This document shows, piece after piece, positions 36,604-45,347 of a stretch of 64,000 nucleotides of DNA; the stretch's first letter is position 1; every line of letters begins with the position of its first letter. The translations under genes and the position numbers were made by a program. A model generated the notes under the pieces. That model ran no database searches and was not told the origin of the DNA. It saw nothing but the letters and a program-made list of their open reading frames with translations. Source of the DNA: CAYVHU01 sp964451415 (GTDB lineage Bacteria; Pseudomonadota; Alphaproteobacteria; Rhodospirillales; Magnetovibrionaceae); contig CAYVHU010000007.1 of the NCBI GenBank assembly GCA_964451415.1, positions 62,001 to 126,000 on the forward strand, read 5' to 3'.

Positions 36604-37202
36604 GTCCTCAGCAGCCACGCTGCCAGATAGCGGTGGATTTCTTTTTCCATCTGGGCGTTAAAATCCGCCATCAGGCTTTCCACCAGGCCCAGCCATGCCT
36701 GTTCGCGTTGCGCCAGGGTGGCGTTTTCGCGAATTTCGATGGAGCGCTTCGCCGACGCCCGCACAGAACCGCCCGAACCGGTGAGGGGATTTTTCAAAGT
36801 AAACCTTGCCGTCGCGCGCGCAACATAGCGCACCGTCGGCTCATAGGTGAGCAGGCCTTTAAGGCCCGTGGACTTCGGCAGACGCGTTTTAAGGACCGAT
36901 GCGTCTTCGATCACGAATTCACCGCGTGCCACGTCACCTTCACCACCGGCAGCATGAAGCCGCCTCAAGGCCCAATCGCGTAAAGCACGCTCCGGCGAGG
37001 TCGGCATGCGGTATTCCGCATGGGGGGGATCGAGACTCATCTTATAAAGCGAGCGCACATCAATGCGCGCCGCCTTGAACCACAGCATGGGCAAATTCGC
37101 AAACCCGATCCGCGGCAAGGGCCCCGAGAGGGGTGGCTCGGACGCGCATGCAGAAAGACCTGCAAGGGCCCCGAGAGAAAGAAGAAAGACTCGACGATCC
37201 AT
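36600..37202 (-). CDS. Hypothetical lipoprotein
   Basis: A 200-residue predicted lipoprotein with a signal ending in the lipobox LSAC. The mature protein has an alpha/beta character with RYVARATARFTLKNP, reminiscent of lipoproteins that bind envelope components, but no family is assigned. Its stop overlaps the nickel permease stop from the opposite strand. It lies 30 bp behind hslO on the same strand and could be the last gene of the argD-argF-hslO transcript. Confidence 0.72.
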   Translation of the reverse strand: MDRRVFLLSLGALAGLSACASEPPLSGPLPRIGFANLPMLWFKAARIDVRSLYKMSLDPPHAEYRMPTSPERALRDWALRRLHAAGGEGDVARGEFVIEDASVLKTRLPKSTGLKGLLTYEPTVRYVARATARFTLKNPLTGSGGSVRASAKRSIEIRENATLAQREQAWLGLVESLMADFNAQMEKEIHRYLAAWLLRT

Positions 37203-37232
37203 GCCCCATGGTGGCGCGAGATTGTGACGGGA

Positions 37233-38132
37233 TCAAGACACTAAGAACAACCCGTCCAGATCGACGGGCGTGAAATCGTAATCCGCCTTGCAAAACTCGC
37301 AGACCACCCGGGCGTGTCTGTCCTCGCCCGTAATTTCATCGCGCGGAAAGGATTTGAGCGTCCCGGCGACGCGTGCGCGCGAACAACGACAGCGCTGAAA
37401 CAGCATGTGCGGTTCATACACGCGCACGCCATCTTCATGATACAAACGATAGAGAAGCTGCTCGGGATCAAGCTCGGGGTCCAGCACCTCATCGACACGC
37501 ACACTCGCCATCAAGGCCACCGCGCGACGCCATCCATCTTCGCTATCGTGCGTATCCCGCCCGGGCATGCGCTGCACCATAATGGCCCCGGCGCGTGGAA
37601 CCTCGGCAATTTCAACAGCCAGAAAAATTGCCGTTTCCAACTGTTCGGAAATGCGAAAATACGCCTGCACGCAAGCCGCTAAGGTCCCGCTTTCCAAGGC
37701 AACGATGCCTTGATAACGCTCCATATTCGCGCCCTGGTCCACACTGAAGGCCAAATGCCCGTTGCCCAGAAGACGCGGCGCCGACGCACCGCTCTCACAC
37801 TCCACAGCCCTCACACGATCTTCATCGAAGCGCGCGTAGGCGCGCATCGCCCCGTCGGAGCCGACATCCGCCAGCAACATTGAAATCGGTCCATCACTTT
37901 GAACCTGCAATGTAAACTGGCCCTCGTACTTGAGCGCACTGGCCAGCACAACGCCCAGCGTCAAGGCTTCCGCCAACATCTTTGCAACGCAATCGGGATA
38001 ATCGTGAGCATCAAGCACCCGGGCCAGTTCCGGCCCCAGACACACCAAACGGCCACGCACGTCCAAGCCTTCAATCTGAAAGGTTCGGGCGAAATCGCAG
38101 GCGCTATTGGGTGTCGTTAGCCCATGCACCAT
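37233..38132 (-). CDS. hslO: Redox-regulated chaperone Hsp33
   Basis: A 299-residue Hsp33 holdase. The C-terminal redox switch has C248 and C250 (RCRCSR) and C278 and C281 (CEFCKADY), the CxC-CxxC pattern that binds zinc when reduced. The ATG at 38132 has AAGGGGA 8 bases upstream and overlaps the end of argF by 16 bp. Pairing with argF is common in Alphaproteobacteria. Confidence 0.96.
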   Translation of the reverse strand: MVHGLTTPNSACDFARTFQIEGLDVRGRLVCLGPELARVLDAHDYPDCVAKMLAEALTLGVVLASALKYEGQFTLQVQSDGPISMLLADVGSDGAMRAYARFDEDRVRAVECESGASAPRLLGNGHLAFSVDQGANMERYQGIVALESGTLAACVQAYFRISEQLETAIFLAVEIAEVPRAGAIMVQRMPGRDTHDSEDGWRRAVALMASVRVDEVLDPELDPEQLLYRLYHEDGVRVYEPHMLFQRCRCSRARVAGTLKSFPRDEITGEDRHARVVCEFCKADYDFTPVDLDGLFLVS

Positions 38133-39019
38133 GCCAAAATCCCCTTTTGCGCGTGCAAACGGTTTTCGGCTTCGTCCCAGACTACGGATTGCGGACCGTC
38201 GATAACGCTCGATGCCACTTCTTCATCGCGGTGCGCCGGCAGGCAGTGCATGAACAGCGCATCCGCGTGAGCTAGGCTCATCCGGCTCTCGTTCACCTGG
38301 AAAGGTGCCAGCAGGCTGTGACGACGCTGGGCATCTTCATCACCCATGGATACCCAGGTGTCGGTGACAACCAGATCCGCATCCGCGCAGGCCTGATCCG
38401 CGTCGTGCGTGATGGTTATGTCCGCAGCATGTTCACGCGCCCAATCCATGACGCTTTTATCCAAGCTGAGGTCTTCGGGCACTGCGAGGCTGAGAGAAAA
38501 ACCGAAACGCTGCGCCGCATGGACGAAGCTCACCGCCATGTTGTTGCCATCGCCGCACCACGCAACTTTCTTGCCCGCAATGGGGCCACGGTGTTCTTCA
38601 TAGGTCATCACATCGGCCATCAACTGGCACGGATGGCTGGCATCGGTCAAACCGTTGATCACCGGCACGGTGGCGTATTGCGCAAGGTCGCGCAGCTTTT
38701 GCGGGTCGCCGGTACGGATCATGATGGCGTCAACATAACGCGAAAGCACGCGCGCGGTGTCGGCCACGGTCTCGCCGCGGCCCAACTGGCTGCCTTCATC
38801 GTCCATCACCACCACACCGCCGCCCAACTGCATCATGCCGACTTCGAAGGACACGCGCGTTCTCGTCGAGGGCTTTTCGAAAATCATCGCCAGCGTTTTT
38901 CCACTTAAAACGTGGGCATCGTTCTTCGCCTTGAGCCTCGCAGCCAAATCGAGAATGCCGCGTAGGGTTTCGGAACTCAGTTCGTGCAAATCGAGAAAAT
39001 GCTTCGGAGCCGTCATCAT
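38117..39019 (-). CDS. argF: Ornithine carbamoyltransferase
   Basis: A 300-residue anabolic enzyme that makes citrulline from ornithine and carbamoyl phosphate. The carbamoyl-phosphate motif STRTR is at 51-55, with SHPCQ and HCLPAHRDEEV further on. AAGGAGAG precedes the ATG. It lies 18 bp behind argD and overlaps hslO, forming argD-argF-hslO. Confidence 0.97.
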   Translation of the reverse strand: MMTAPKHFLDLHELSSETLRGILDLAARLKAKNDAHVLSGKTLAMIFEKPSTRTRVSFEVGMMQLGGGVVVMDDEGSQLGRGETVADTARVLSRYVDAIMIRTGDPQKLRDLAQYATVPVINGLTDASHPCQLMADVMTYEEHRGPIAGKKVAWCGDGNNMAVSFVHAAQRFGFSLSLAVPEDLSLDKSVMDWAREHAADITITHDADQACADADLVVTDTWVSMGDEDAQRRHSLLAPFQVNESRMSLAHADALFMHCLPAHRDEEVASSVIDGPQSVVWDEAENRLHAQKGILAWCMG

Positions 39020-39037
39020 GGCTCTCCTTTTTTGATT

Positions 39038-40207
39038 TCAAACGTAACGTTGCGCCACGGTGGCCAGGATCGCGGCGGCTTCCGCCACATGTTCATCGGT
39101 AATGATCAGAGGCGGCAAAAAACGCAAAACATTGTCGCCCGCAGGCGCGACCAGAAGGCCCTCGCTTTCCAGTTCCGCCTTGAATTTACGGTTGTTGATG
39201 GCGTCTTTGAGTTGGAGGCCCTGCATCAGGCCGTGGCCGCGTGCCTCGGTGAAGATGGTGGGAAACTTACGCACCAATCCGTTCAAAGCCCCATTCAGGC
39301 TTTTACCGACTTCGATCACAGCGTCCAAAAAGCCCTCGCCCAGCACAACATCCAGCACCGCGTTACCCACCGCCATGGCCAACGGATTGCCGCCATAGGT
39401 GGTGCCGTGGTTGCCGACACGCAGCACCGCAGCCGCCTCGTTCGTCAAACATGCCGCCAACGGAAATCCACCACCGATGCCCTTGGCGGTGGCCAGCACA
39501 TCGGGCGCGATGTCCGCCCATTCATGGGCGAACAGCTTGCCGGTACGGCCCATGCCGCACTGCACCTCGTCGAACATCAACAAGATGCCGAATTCATTGC
39601 AAATCTCGCGCAGGCCTTGCAGGTAGTCCGAAGAGGCCTCGCGAATGCCGCCTTCGCCCTGCACCGGCTCGACCAGAATGGCCGCCGTCTCGTCGGTTAT
39701 GGCGGCACGCATTTCGTTCAAATTGCCAAAGGCCACATGGTCGAAGCCGTCCATCACCGGGGCGAAGCCTTCCAGAAGCTTCGCCTGGCCCGCCGCCGCG
39801 ATGGTCGCCAAGGTGCGTCCGTGAAAGGCGTTCTCACAACCGATTACACGGTAACGCTGCGGGTTGCCATTGTCGTCATGATACTTGCGCGCGATCTTGA
39901 TGGCGGCTTCCAGCGCTTCGGCACCGGAGTTACAAAAAAACACCCGATCGGCAAAACTGGCCTCGACGAAGCGTTGAGCGAGCCTTTCCTGGCCCGCGAT
40001 GCGATACAGATTGGACACATGCCAGACCTTTTTCGCCTGTTCGTTCAGCGCGTGCACCAGATGCGGGTGGACATGGCCCAGGGCGTTGACCGCGATGCCC
40101 GCACAGAAATCCAGATAGCGGCGTCCATCGTGCGTAAACAGATAAACTCCCTCGCCCTTTTCAAAAACGAGATCCGCAGGCGCGTATGTCGGCATCAGCG
40201 CGGACAT
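39038..40207 (-). CDS. argD: Acetylornithine aminotransferase
   Basis: A 389-residue class III PLP aminotransferase for the fourth step of arginine synthesis; it may also serve lysine synthesis. Motifs include FCNSGAEALEAAIKIAR, LMFDEVQCGMGRTG and the PLP lysine in ATAKGIGGGFP. AAGGAAA lies about 7 bases before the ATG. A hairpin with a U-run lies just upstream in its leader, behind a good promoter. Confidence 0.96.
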   Translation of the reverse strand: MSALMPTYAPADLVFEKGEGVYLFTHDGRRYLDFCAGIAVNALGHVHPHLVHALNEQAKKVWHVSNLYRIAGQERLAQRFVEASFADRVFFCNSGAEALEAAIKIARKYHDDNGNPQRYRVIGCENAFHGRTLATIAAAGQAKLLEGFAPVMDGFDHVAFGNLNEMRAAITDETAAILVEPVQGEGGIREASSDYLQGLREICNEFGILLMFDEVQCGMGRTGKLFAHEWADIAPDVLATAKGIGGGFPLAACLTNEAAAVLRVGNHGTTYGGNPLAMAVGNAVLDVVLGEGFLDAVIEVGKSLNGALNGLVRKFPTIFTEARGHGLMQGLQLKDAINNRKFKAELESEGLLVAPAGDNVLRFLPPLIITDEHVAEAAAILATVAQRYV

Positions 40208-40234
40208 TGTGAATGTTTCCTTGATCTTCGGCGT

Positions 40235-40278
40235 AAAAATAAAAACCGGGCGCGCGATAAAAGGGTCGCTCGGCCCGG
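40235..40278 (-). terminator. Terminator-like hairpin in the argD leader
   Basis: On the minus strand a CCGGGC/GCCCGG stem (arms 40273-40278 and 40246-40251), with an inner GCGA/TCGC helix, is followed by TTTTTATTTTT (40235-40245), the form of an intrinsic terminator. It lies 27 bp before the argD ATG and downstream of the only good promoter seen, so it may act as an attenuator. It could alternatively end the ABC-2 permease transcript. Confidence 0.7.
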
Positions 40279-40288
40279 AAAGCCGAGG

Positions 40289-40317
40289 ATTATGGGAATC
40301 GAAGGCCCCTGTGTCAA
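40289..40317 (-). promoter_or_regulatory. Probable sigma-70 promoter of argD-argF-hslO
   Basis: On the minus strand a perfect TTGACA (40312-40317) and CATAAT (40289-40294) are separated by 17 bases. Transcription would begin near 40282 and run directly into the terminator-like hairpin before reaching argD. Confidence 0.7.
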
Positions 40318-40331
40318 CGGGCAGTTTTTGT

Positions 40332-41111
40332 TTACGGCCTCAGCTTGTAGCCGGTATCGAACATGCGCCAGCAGATCAGCCACAACACCATGTCTACGCC
40401 AGCAACCACGGCCACGCCGATCCACACCGGCGCATCGGCCTGGCCGATGAAACCATAACGAAACCCGTCGATCATGTAGAAGAACGGGTTTAACCGCGCG
40501 ATCCCCTGCGCCGTTTCCGGTAGTCGTTCGATGGAATAAAACGTGCCGGAAAGGAATGACAAGGGGGTCACGATAAAATTTGTCAGAGCCGCGACATGGT
40601 CGAACTTATCGGCCCAGATCCCCCCGATGAGGCCCAACAACGAGAGCATCAAAGACGCCCCAACGCCAAAAAAGAGAATAAAACCGACATGGCTGAGCTT
40701 CATCGGCACGAAGACGGCAACCACCAAACTCACCACCAAACCCACCATGACCCCGCGCGTCATACCGCCCATGGCGTGGCCGAAGGTCAGTTCATGGGCG
40801 TTAAGCGGCGGCATCAAGGTATCGACGATGTTGCCTTGAACCTTGGAAATCAGCATGGAACTTGACGTGTTGGCGAAGGCGTTTTGCACCATCGCCATCA
40901 TAATCAGGCCGGGGGCGAGAAATTCCAGGAACGGCGTCGTCCCCACCATCCGCGAAGCCCCCCCCAAGGCCAGCGAAAAGACCGCCAAAAACAACAACGT
41001 AGTGGCCAACGGACCGATGATGGTCTGCGTATAGACCTTCAAAAAGCGGCGCACTTCACGCACATAGAGCGTGTATAACCCAAGCCAGTTGCTGGCCGTT
41101 ACCTGCTTCAT
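40332..41111 (-). CDS. ABC-2-type transporter permease
   Basis: A 259-residue membrane protein with six predicted helices and the ABC-2 block GTFYSIERLPE near the last helices (LSFLSGTFYSIERLPETA). It is probably an exporter permease. Its ATPase partner is not in the window, which is unusual since the two are normally adjacent. It is divergent from recX and ends 15 bp before the argD promoter. Confidence 0.88.
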   Translation of the reverse strand: MKQVTASNWLGLYTLYVREVRRFLKVYTQTIIGPLATTLLFLAVFSLALGGASRMVGTTPFLEFLAPGLIMMAMVQNAFANTSSSMLISKVQGNIVDTLMPPLNAHELTFGHAMGGMTRGVMVGLVVSLVVAVFVPMKLSHVGFILFFGVGASLMLSLLGLIGGIWADKFDHVAALTNFIVTPLSFLSGTFYSIERLPETAQGIARLNPFFYMIDGFRYGFIGQADAPVWIGVAVVAGVDMVLWLICWRMFDTGYKLRP

Positions 41112-41164
41112 AAATTTTAGCTCTCTCTTGGTGCCGTCTTCCGCATCTTATATAGTCGCGGCCC

Positions 41165-41767
41165 ATGGTCCATGGCAAACGCAAAGCGGAAAAACGCTCC
41201 CCCCGCGCGCTCACAGCGCAGCGGTTGAACGCCATCGCGCTCCGTCATCTGGAACGCTACGCATCCTCAGCGGAAAATTTAAGGCGCGTGCTGCAACGGC
41301 GCGTGGACAAAGCAGCCCGCCTTCACGATGATCCAGACCAAGCTATGAACAGCGGCGAAACCCAGGGCTGGATCGAAGAATTGATCGGGCGTTTTGTGGA
41401 CATCGGCCTGCTCAACGATCGGCTTTACGCACAGAACCGTGCCCGCGCGCTGCTCACGCAAGGCGCTTCCACACACCTGATTCGTCTGAAACTCCGGGAA
41501 AAAGGCCTGTGCGTGGACGACATCGAAGCCGCCTTGGAAAGACTTTTCACCGAACACGGCGAACCGGATATGATCGCCGCCATCAAACGGGCGAAACGCC
41601 GTCGCCTGGGGCCTTACGGCGACCCGGCCAAACGACGGGAACGCCATGACAGGGATATGGCCGCACTGGCGCGCGCTGGTTTTTCCTACGCCGTAGCAAA
41701 ACGCGTGATCGAGACGCAGGATGCCGACACGCTTAACGCTCTGTTGGGACCGCAAACCTTGATATAG
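41165..41767 (+). CDS. recX: RecX-family regulatory protein
   Basis: A 200-residue basic helical protein with the three-helix repeat units of RecX: LTAQRLNAIALRHLERYASS at the front, WIEELIGRFVDIGLLND in the middle and a third repeat after GPYGDPAKRRERH. RecX binds RecA filaments and limits strand exchange. recA is not adjacent. The start places the basic N-terminus 53 bp from the divergent permease. Confidence 0.85.
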   Translation: MVHGKRKAEKRSPRALTAQRLNAIALRHLERYASSAENLRRVLQRRVDKAARLHDDPDQAMNSGETQGWIEELIGRFVDIGLLNDRLYAQNRARALLTQGASTHLIRLKLREKGLCVDDIEAALERLFTEHGEPDMIAAIKRAKRRRLGPYGDPAKRRERHDRDMAALARAGFSYAVAKRVIETQDADTLNALLGPQTLI

Positions 41768-41796
41768 TACTTACGATTCATTGAGACGGAGACGCC

Positions 41797-42939
41797 ATGC
41801 AAAACTTGGAATCGTTGTGGACCTTGGTAAAAGATGTCTGGCGTACAGGCGTGTTCGGCGTGGATATCGGCGCCTTTTTGGTGGCGCTGGGCATCTTCGT
41901 CCTGTTCTTGCTGCTGCGCGGTCTGATCACGCGGTTCATCATCGGCGCCTTGAAATTACGTGTGGGCAAGACCAAGACCCTGCTGGACGATGAACTTCTT
42001 TATGCACTGGAAGAACCGCTGCGTCTGGTGCCCCTGATTTTGGGGGCGTTCTTCGCCTTTCAAGCCTTGCCGCTGGGCTCGCAAATGCAAACGGTGGCGG
42101 ACCAGATCGTGCGTTCGCTGATCACTGCGGCGATCTTCTGGGCGTTGTACCGTGCGGTTCATCCCCTGAGCAACCTGCTGAACCGATTGGAAACAATTTT
42201 CACCGCCGTCATGGTGGAATGGCTGATCAAAGCGACCAAGGCCTTAATCGGCTTTATCGGTATCGCCGCCGTGCTGGAAATCTGGGGCATTCAGGTCGGA
42301 CCGATCCTGGCCGGTCTGGGCCTGTTCGGCGTCGCCGTGGCCCTGGGGGCCCAGGATCTGTTCAAGAACCTGATTGCCGGCATCTTGATCATCGCCGAAC
42401 GGCGCTTCAACAAGGGCGACTGGATTCGCGTCGATGGCGTGGTCGAAGGCACGGTGGAACAAATCGGATTCCGCTCCACCATGGTGCGCCGCTTCGACAA
42501 GGCCCCGGTGTTCGTGCCGAACGCCAAGCTGGCGGACAACGCCGTAACCAACTTCACCGCCATGACACACCGGCGTATCTCTTGGACCATCGGCCTCGAA
42601 TACAGCACCACGCTGGCGCAGCTTCGGGTCATCCGCAACGAAATAGAGGCCTATATTTTGACCTCCGATGAATTCGCGCCTCCCGATGAGGTCGCGACGT
42701 TCGTGCGCATCGATCGGTTCTCCGACAGTTCCATCGACATCATGCTGTATTGCTTCACCAAAACAACGGTGTGGGGCGAATGGCTGGAGATCAAAGAACG
42801 CCTCGCTTATGCACTCAAGGATATCGTGCAAAATGCAGGAGCTTCCTTCGCCTTTCCCAGCCAGTCCGTATACGTACAAGCACTTCCCGGCGACGCCCCG
42901 GACGTGTTTGTGCCGCCCCCCGCCAAAGCCAGGCATTAA
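41797..42939 (+). CDS. MscS-family mechanosensitive channel
   Basis: A 380-residue inner-membrane protein with about five hydrophobic segments. The pore-lining helix and neck read GLFGVAVALGAQDLFKNLIAG, and the beta domain has GDWIRVDGVVEGTVEQIGFRST and VFVPNAKLADNAVTN. It is larger than E. coli MscS through extra N-terminal helices. It should release solutes on hypo-osmotic shock. It is followed 17 bp later by an ArsC-family gene. Confidence 0.93.
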   Translation: MQNLESLWTLVKDVWRTGVFGVDIGAFLVALGIFVLFLLLRGLITRFIIGALKLRVGKTKTLLDDELLYALEEPLRLVPLILGAFFAFQALPLGSQMQTVADQIVRSLITAAIFWALYRAVHPLSNLLNRLETIFTAVMVEWLIKATKALIGFIGIAAVLEIWGIQVGPILAGLGLFGVAVALGAQDLFKNLIAGILIIAERRFNKGDWIRVDGVVEGTVEQIGFRSTMVRRFDKAPVFVPNAKLADNAVTNFTAMTHRRISWTIGLEYSTTLAQLRVIRNEIEAYILTSDEFAPPDEVATFVRIDRFSDSSIDIMLYCFTKTTVWGEWLEIKERLAYALKDIVQNAGASFAFPSQSVYVQALPGDAPDVFVPPPAKARH

Positions 42940-42956
42940 TCGAGACAGGGACGATC

Positions 42957-43298
42957 ATGGCCATCACCATCTATCACAATCCGCGCTGTTCCAAATCGCG
43001 TCAAACGCTGGAACTGATCCGCAATCGAGGCATTGAACCGGAGATCGTGCACTACCTGGAAACGCCCCCCACGGCGGACGAACTGAAGACGATCTTGAAA
43101 AAGCTCGCCATGGCAGCGGTGGATATCGTGCGCGAAAAAGAAGCCCGCGAAGAGGGCATAGACGCGCGCGCGCTGGATGAAAACGAACTGATCGAAGCCC
43201 TTGTGCAACATCCACGCGCGATCGAACGCCCCATCGTCGTCACGACCCTGAAGGCACGTATCGGCCGTCCCCCCGAAAACGTGCTGGAGATTCTTTAA
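42957..43298 (+). CDS. ArsC/YffB-family thioredoxin-fold reductase
   Basis: A 113-residue thioredoxin-fold protein beginning MAITIYHNPRCSKSRQTLEL, with the single active Cys C11. The C-terminal ERPIVVTTLKARIGRPPENV is typical of glutaredoxin-linked arsenate reductases. The ATG at 42957 has AGGG 7 bases upstream. No arsR, arsB or acr3 gene is nearby, so arsenate reduction is likely from family but not supported by context. Confidence 0.88.
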   Translation: MAITIYHNPRCSKSRQTLELIRNRGIEPEIVHYLETPPTADELKTILKKLAMAAVDIVREKEAREEGIDARALDENELIEALVQHPRAIERPIVVTTLKARIGRPPENVLEIL

Positions 43299-43320
43299 CG
43301 CCCCGATGCACCGCAAGGCG

Positions 43321-43348
43321 TATCAGGCGGCGCGTATCAGGCGGCGCG
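43321..43348. repeat. 14-bp tandem duplication at the 3' end of a chemoreceptor gene
   Basis: Two identical 14-bp copies (43321-43334 and 43335-43348) span the stop codon of the first receptor gene. The second copy contains the last codons and the first lies just outside, so the protein is unchanged. Confidence 0.85.
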
Positions 43349-45061
43349 TATCGTTTGCAAAAAGGCGTTGGCCTCGTCGCGAAGCCGGTCGGACTGACGC
43401 GACATCTCGCTCGCCTCGTGGAGGATGGCATCCGCCGAGCGCCCCGTATCGTCCGCCGCCTGAGTGACCTGAACGATGTTCGAAGACACTTCCGCCGTGC
43501 CGTTGGCGGCTTCTTCCACATTGCGGGCGATTTCCTGGGTCGCGGCGCCTTGTTCTTCGACCGCAGCGGAAATGGCCGACGAAATTTCACTGATCTGGCT
43601 GATCGTGCCACCGATGGAACCGATGGCAGCCACCGCTTCCTCCGTGGCGTTTTGAATGCCGCCGATCTGGGTGGAGATTTCCTCCGTCGCCCTGGCGGTC
43701 TGGTTGGCCAGGTTCTTGACCTCGGAAGCCACCACCGCGAAGCCCTTGCCCGCCTCGCCAGCGCGCGCGGCCTCGATGGTGGCGTTCAGCGCCAGCAAGT
43801 TCGTCTGGTCGGCAATATCGGTGATCAAGGCCACCACTTCGCCGATTTTTTGCGCCGCCGCGGCCAGGCCCTGAACTTTGGCGTTGGCGCCCTCGACTTC
43901 CGTCACCGCCGCACCGGCGACTTGCGCGGACTGAGCCACCTGACGTGAAATTTCATCAATCGAGCTGGACAGTTCTTCCGAAGCACTGGCCACCGTCTGC
44001 ACATTGAGCGAGGCTTGTTCCGCCGCCGTGGCCACGGAAGTCGCCTGGCTGTTGGTCTGCCCGGCGGTGGTGGAAACGGACTGTGCGGAAACCTCCATTT
44101 TCCCCGCTGCGGCGGAAACGCCTTCGACAACGGCGCCGACGGTGGTCTCGAAGCGTTGCGCCATGGCCAGGCGTTGCTCCTTTTGTTCCTCCACGGCACG
44201 TTCCTCGGCAAGCTTCCGCGCGGTCTCGCTTTCTTCGGCCTCGCCCAACAGACGCCTCGTCTGGCTCAAAGCGCGTGAAACGGCGCCGAATTCATCCTTG
44301 CGCTCACCGTCAAGACAGGCTGTGGCATCCCAATTATGGTCCTGGATGCTGTTGATATCTTTCATCAGATTGTTGATGCTGCGGTGTAGAAAGCGAAACA
44401 GATAAACAGCGCTGGCCAGGGCGACAGCCAGTCCCACCCCCGCCAACATCAAGTTCAGACGCTCCAATTCCGACATGCTTCCCTGCACACGGCGCACCCC
44501 GTTCACCAGCCCCAAAACCTCATAATCGGTGCTGACATTGACCTTGGAAACCAGGGCGTTGATGTTATTACCCATGGTCTCCGCCACGGCATCGAAGCTT
44601 CCGATCATCTGGTTGCCGGCGGCAGGCCCTTGGGCGACATACACCTTGCCCAGAGCAATCCCGGTTTTGTAATAAGGAACGAATGCGGTTTCGACGGATT
44701 TGAGGGCATCGAGAACCTGGGGCATGTTCATCCTTTGTGCCAGTTTACGCGCCCGCACAACGTCCGCGGCAAACTGCGCCGCACTGGCCTTGGCCTTGTC
44801 AAAGCCGTCATTTTCACCATTCAGCCCCCGCGTCGCGGAAATATCGCTGATCCACAGTTGGACCTCGATAACGTCACGCTGGATGTCCTTGATGGTTTCC
44901 AACAGAGGAATTGAGCTTTGCGAAACCTGATCCGCCGTTTTCACCGATGTTTTCAAAAGCGGGATTTCGGCATTCAAATTTACCACCGTGACGCCGGTGG
45001 CGATGCCAAAAACGGAAAACATGACCCCTAAAACCAAAATAAGGCGGGTCTTAATCGTCAT
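43337..45061 (-). CDS. Methyl-accepting chemotaxis protein (receptor A)
   Basis: A 574-residue chemoreceptor. A membrane segment (about 5-30) is followed by a periplasmic helical sensing domain of about 160 residues, a second membrane segment (about 195-218), a HAMP-like linker and a long signalling coiled coil. The conserved hairpin tip contains LITDIADQTNLLALNATIEA. The C-terminus ends QTIRAA without a CheR/CheB pentapeptide. TAGGAGA precedes the ATG. It lies downstream of and parallel to a paralogue of identical length, and their signalling halves are nearly identical. The ligand is unknown. Confidence 0.95.
   Translation of the reverse strand: MTIKTRLILVLGVMFSVFGIATGVTVVNLNAEIPLLKTSVKTADQVSQSSIPLLETIKDIQRDVIEVQLWISDISATRGLNGENDGFDKAKASAAQFAADVVRARKLAQRMNMPQVLDALKSVETAFVPYYKTGIALGKVYVAQGPAAGNQMIGSFDAVAETMGNNINALVSKVNVSTDYEVLGLVNGVRRVQGSMSELERLNLMLAGVGLAVALASAVYLFRFLHRSINNLMKDINSIQDHNWDATACLDGERKDEFGAVSRALSQTRRLLGEAEESETARKLAEERAVEEQKEQRLAMAQRFETTVGAVVEGVSAAAGKMEVSAQSVSTTAGQTNSQATSVATAAEQASLNVQTVASASEELSSSIDEISRQVAQSAQVAGAAVTEVEGANAKVQGLAAAAQKIGEVVALITDIADQTNLLALNATIEAARAGEAGKGFAVVASEVKNLANQTARATEEISTQIGGIQNATEEAVAAIGSIGGTISQISEISSAISAAVEEQGAATQEIARNVEEAANGTAEVSSNIVQVTQAADDTGRSADAILHEASEMSRQSDRLRDEANAFLQTIRAA
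43761..44107 (-). repeat. 347-bp identical block shared by two chemoreceptor genes (copy 1)
   Basis: By direct comparison, 43761-44107 equals 45772-46118 base for base (constant offset of 2011). Identity stays high but imperfect on both sides and then falls in the sensor halves. The block encodes the hairpin tip and the helices flanking it. Confidence 0.85.
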
Positions 45062-45347
45062 TTTCTATTCTCCTAATTTTCCGAATCCCGACAAATTTTC
45101 CGCCGCAGAGACGACTGCGACGCGCTGAGTCCGTAAAAACACGACATCCACCGGCAAGCACCGCCGTTTTCAATGCCATTCTATAAGTCTTTTGGAGTGT
45201 TTCCAGAAGAGAAAAAACATTATATAAATGTGAAGTTCCGTGGCTTCAAATCCCACATATGGCTCGTAGTTTATTCCGAGCCATCTTTCAAGTTTTTTCC
45301 ACGATTGCTGGTGTCGTTGCGCTGTGCGAAAATCACGCCGGCTTACA
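45062..45347. other. Intergenic region between the two chemoreceptor genes
   Basis: These 286 bases contain no convincing gene. They hold an inverted repeat ATGGCTCG / CGAGCCAT (45259-45266 and 45277-45284, 10-base loop) and a minus-strand TATAAT at 45219-45224 that could be the -10 of a receptor A promoter. No matching -35 was found. The AT content is above local average. Confidence 0.45.
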
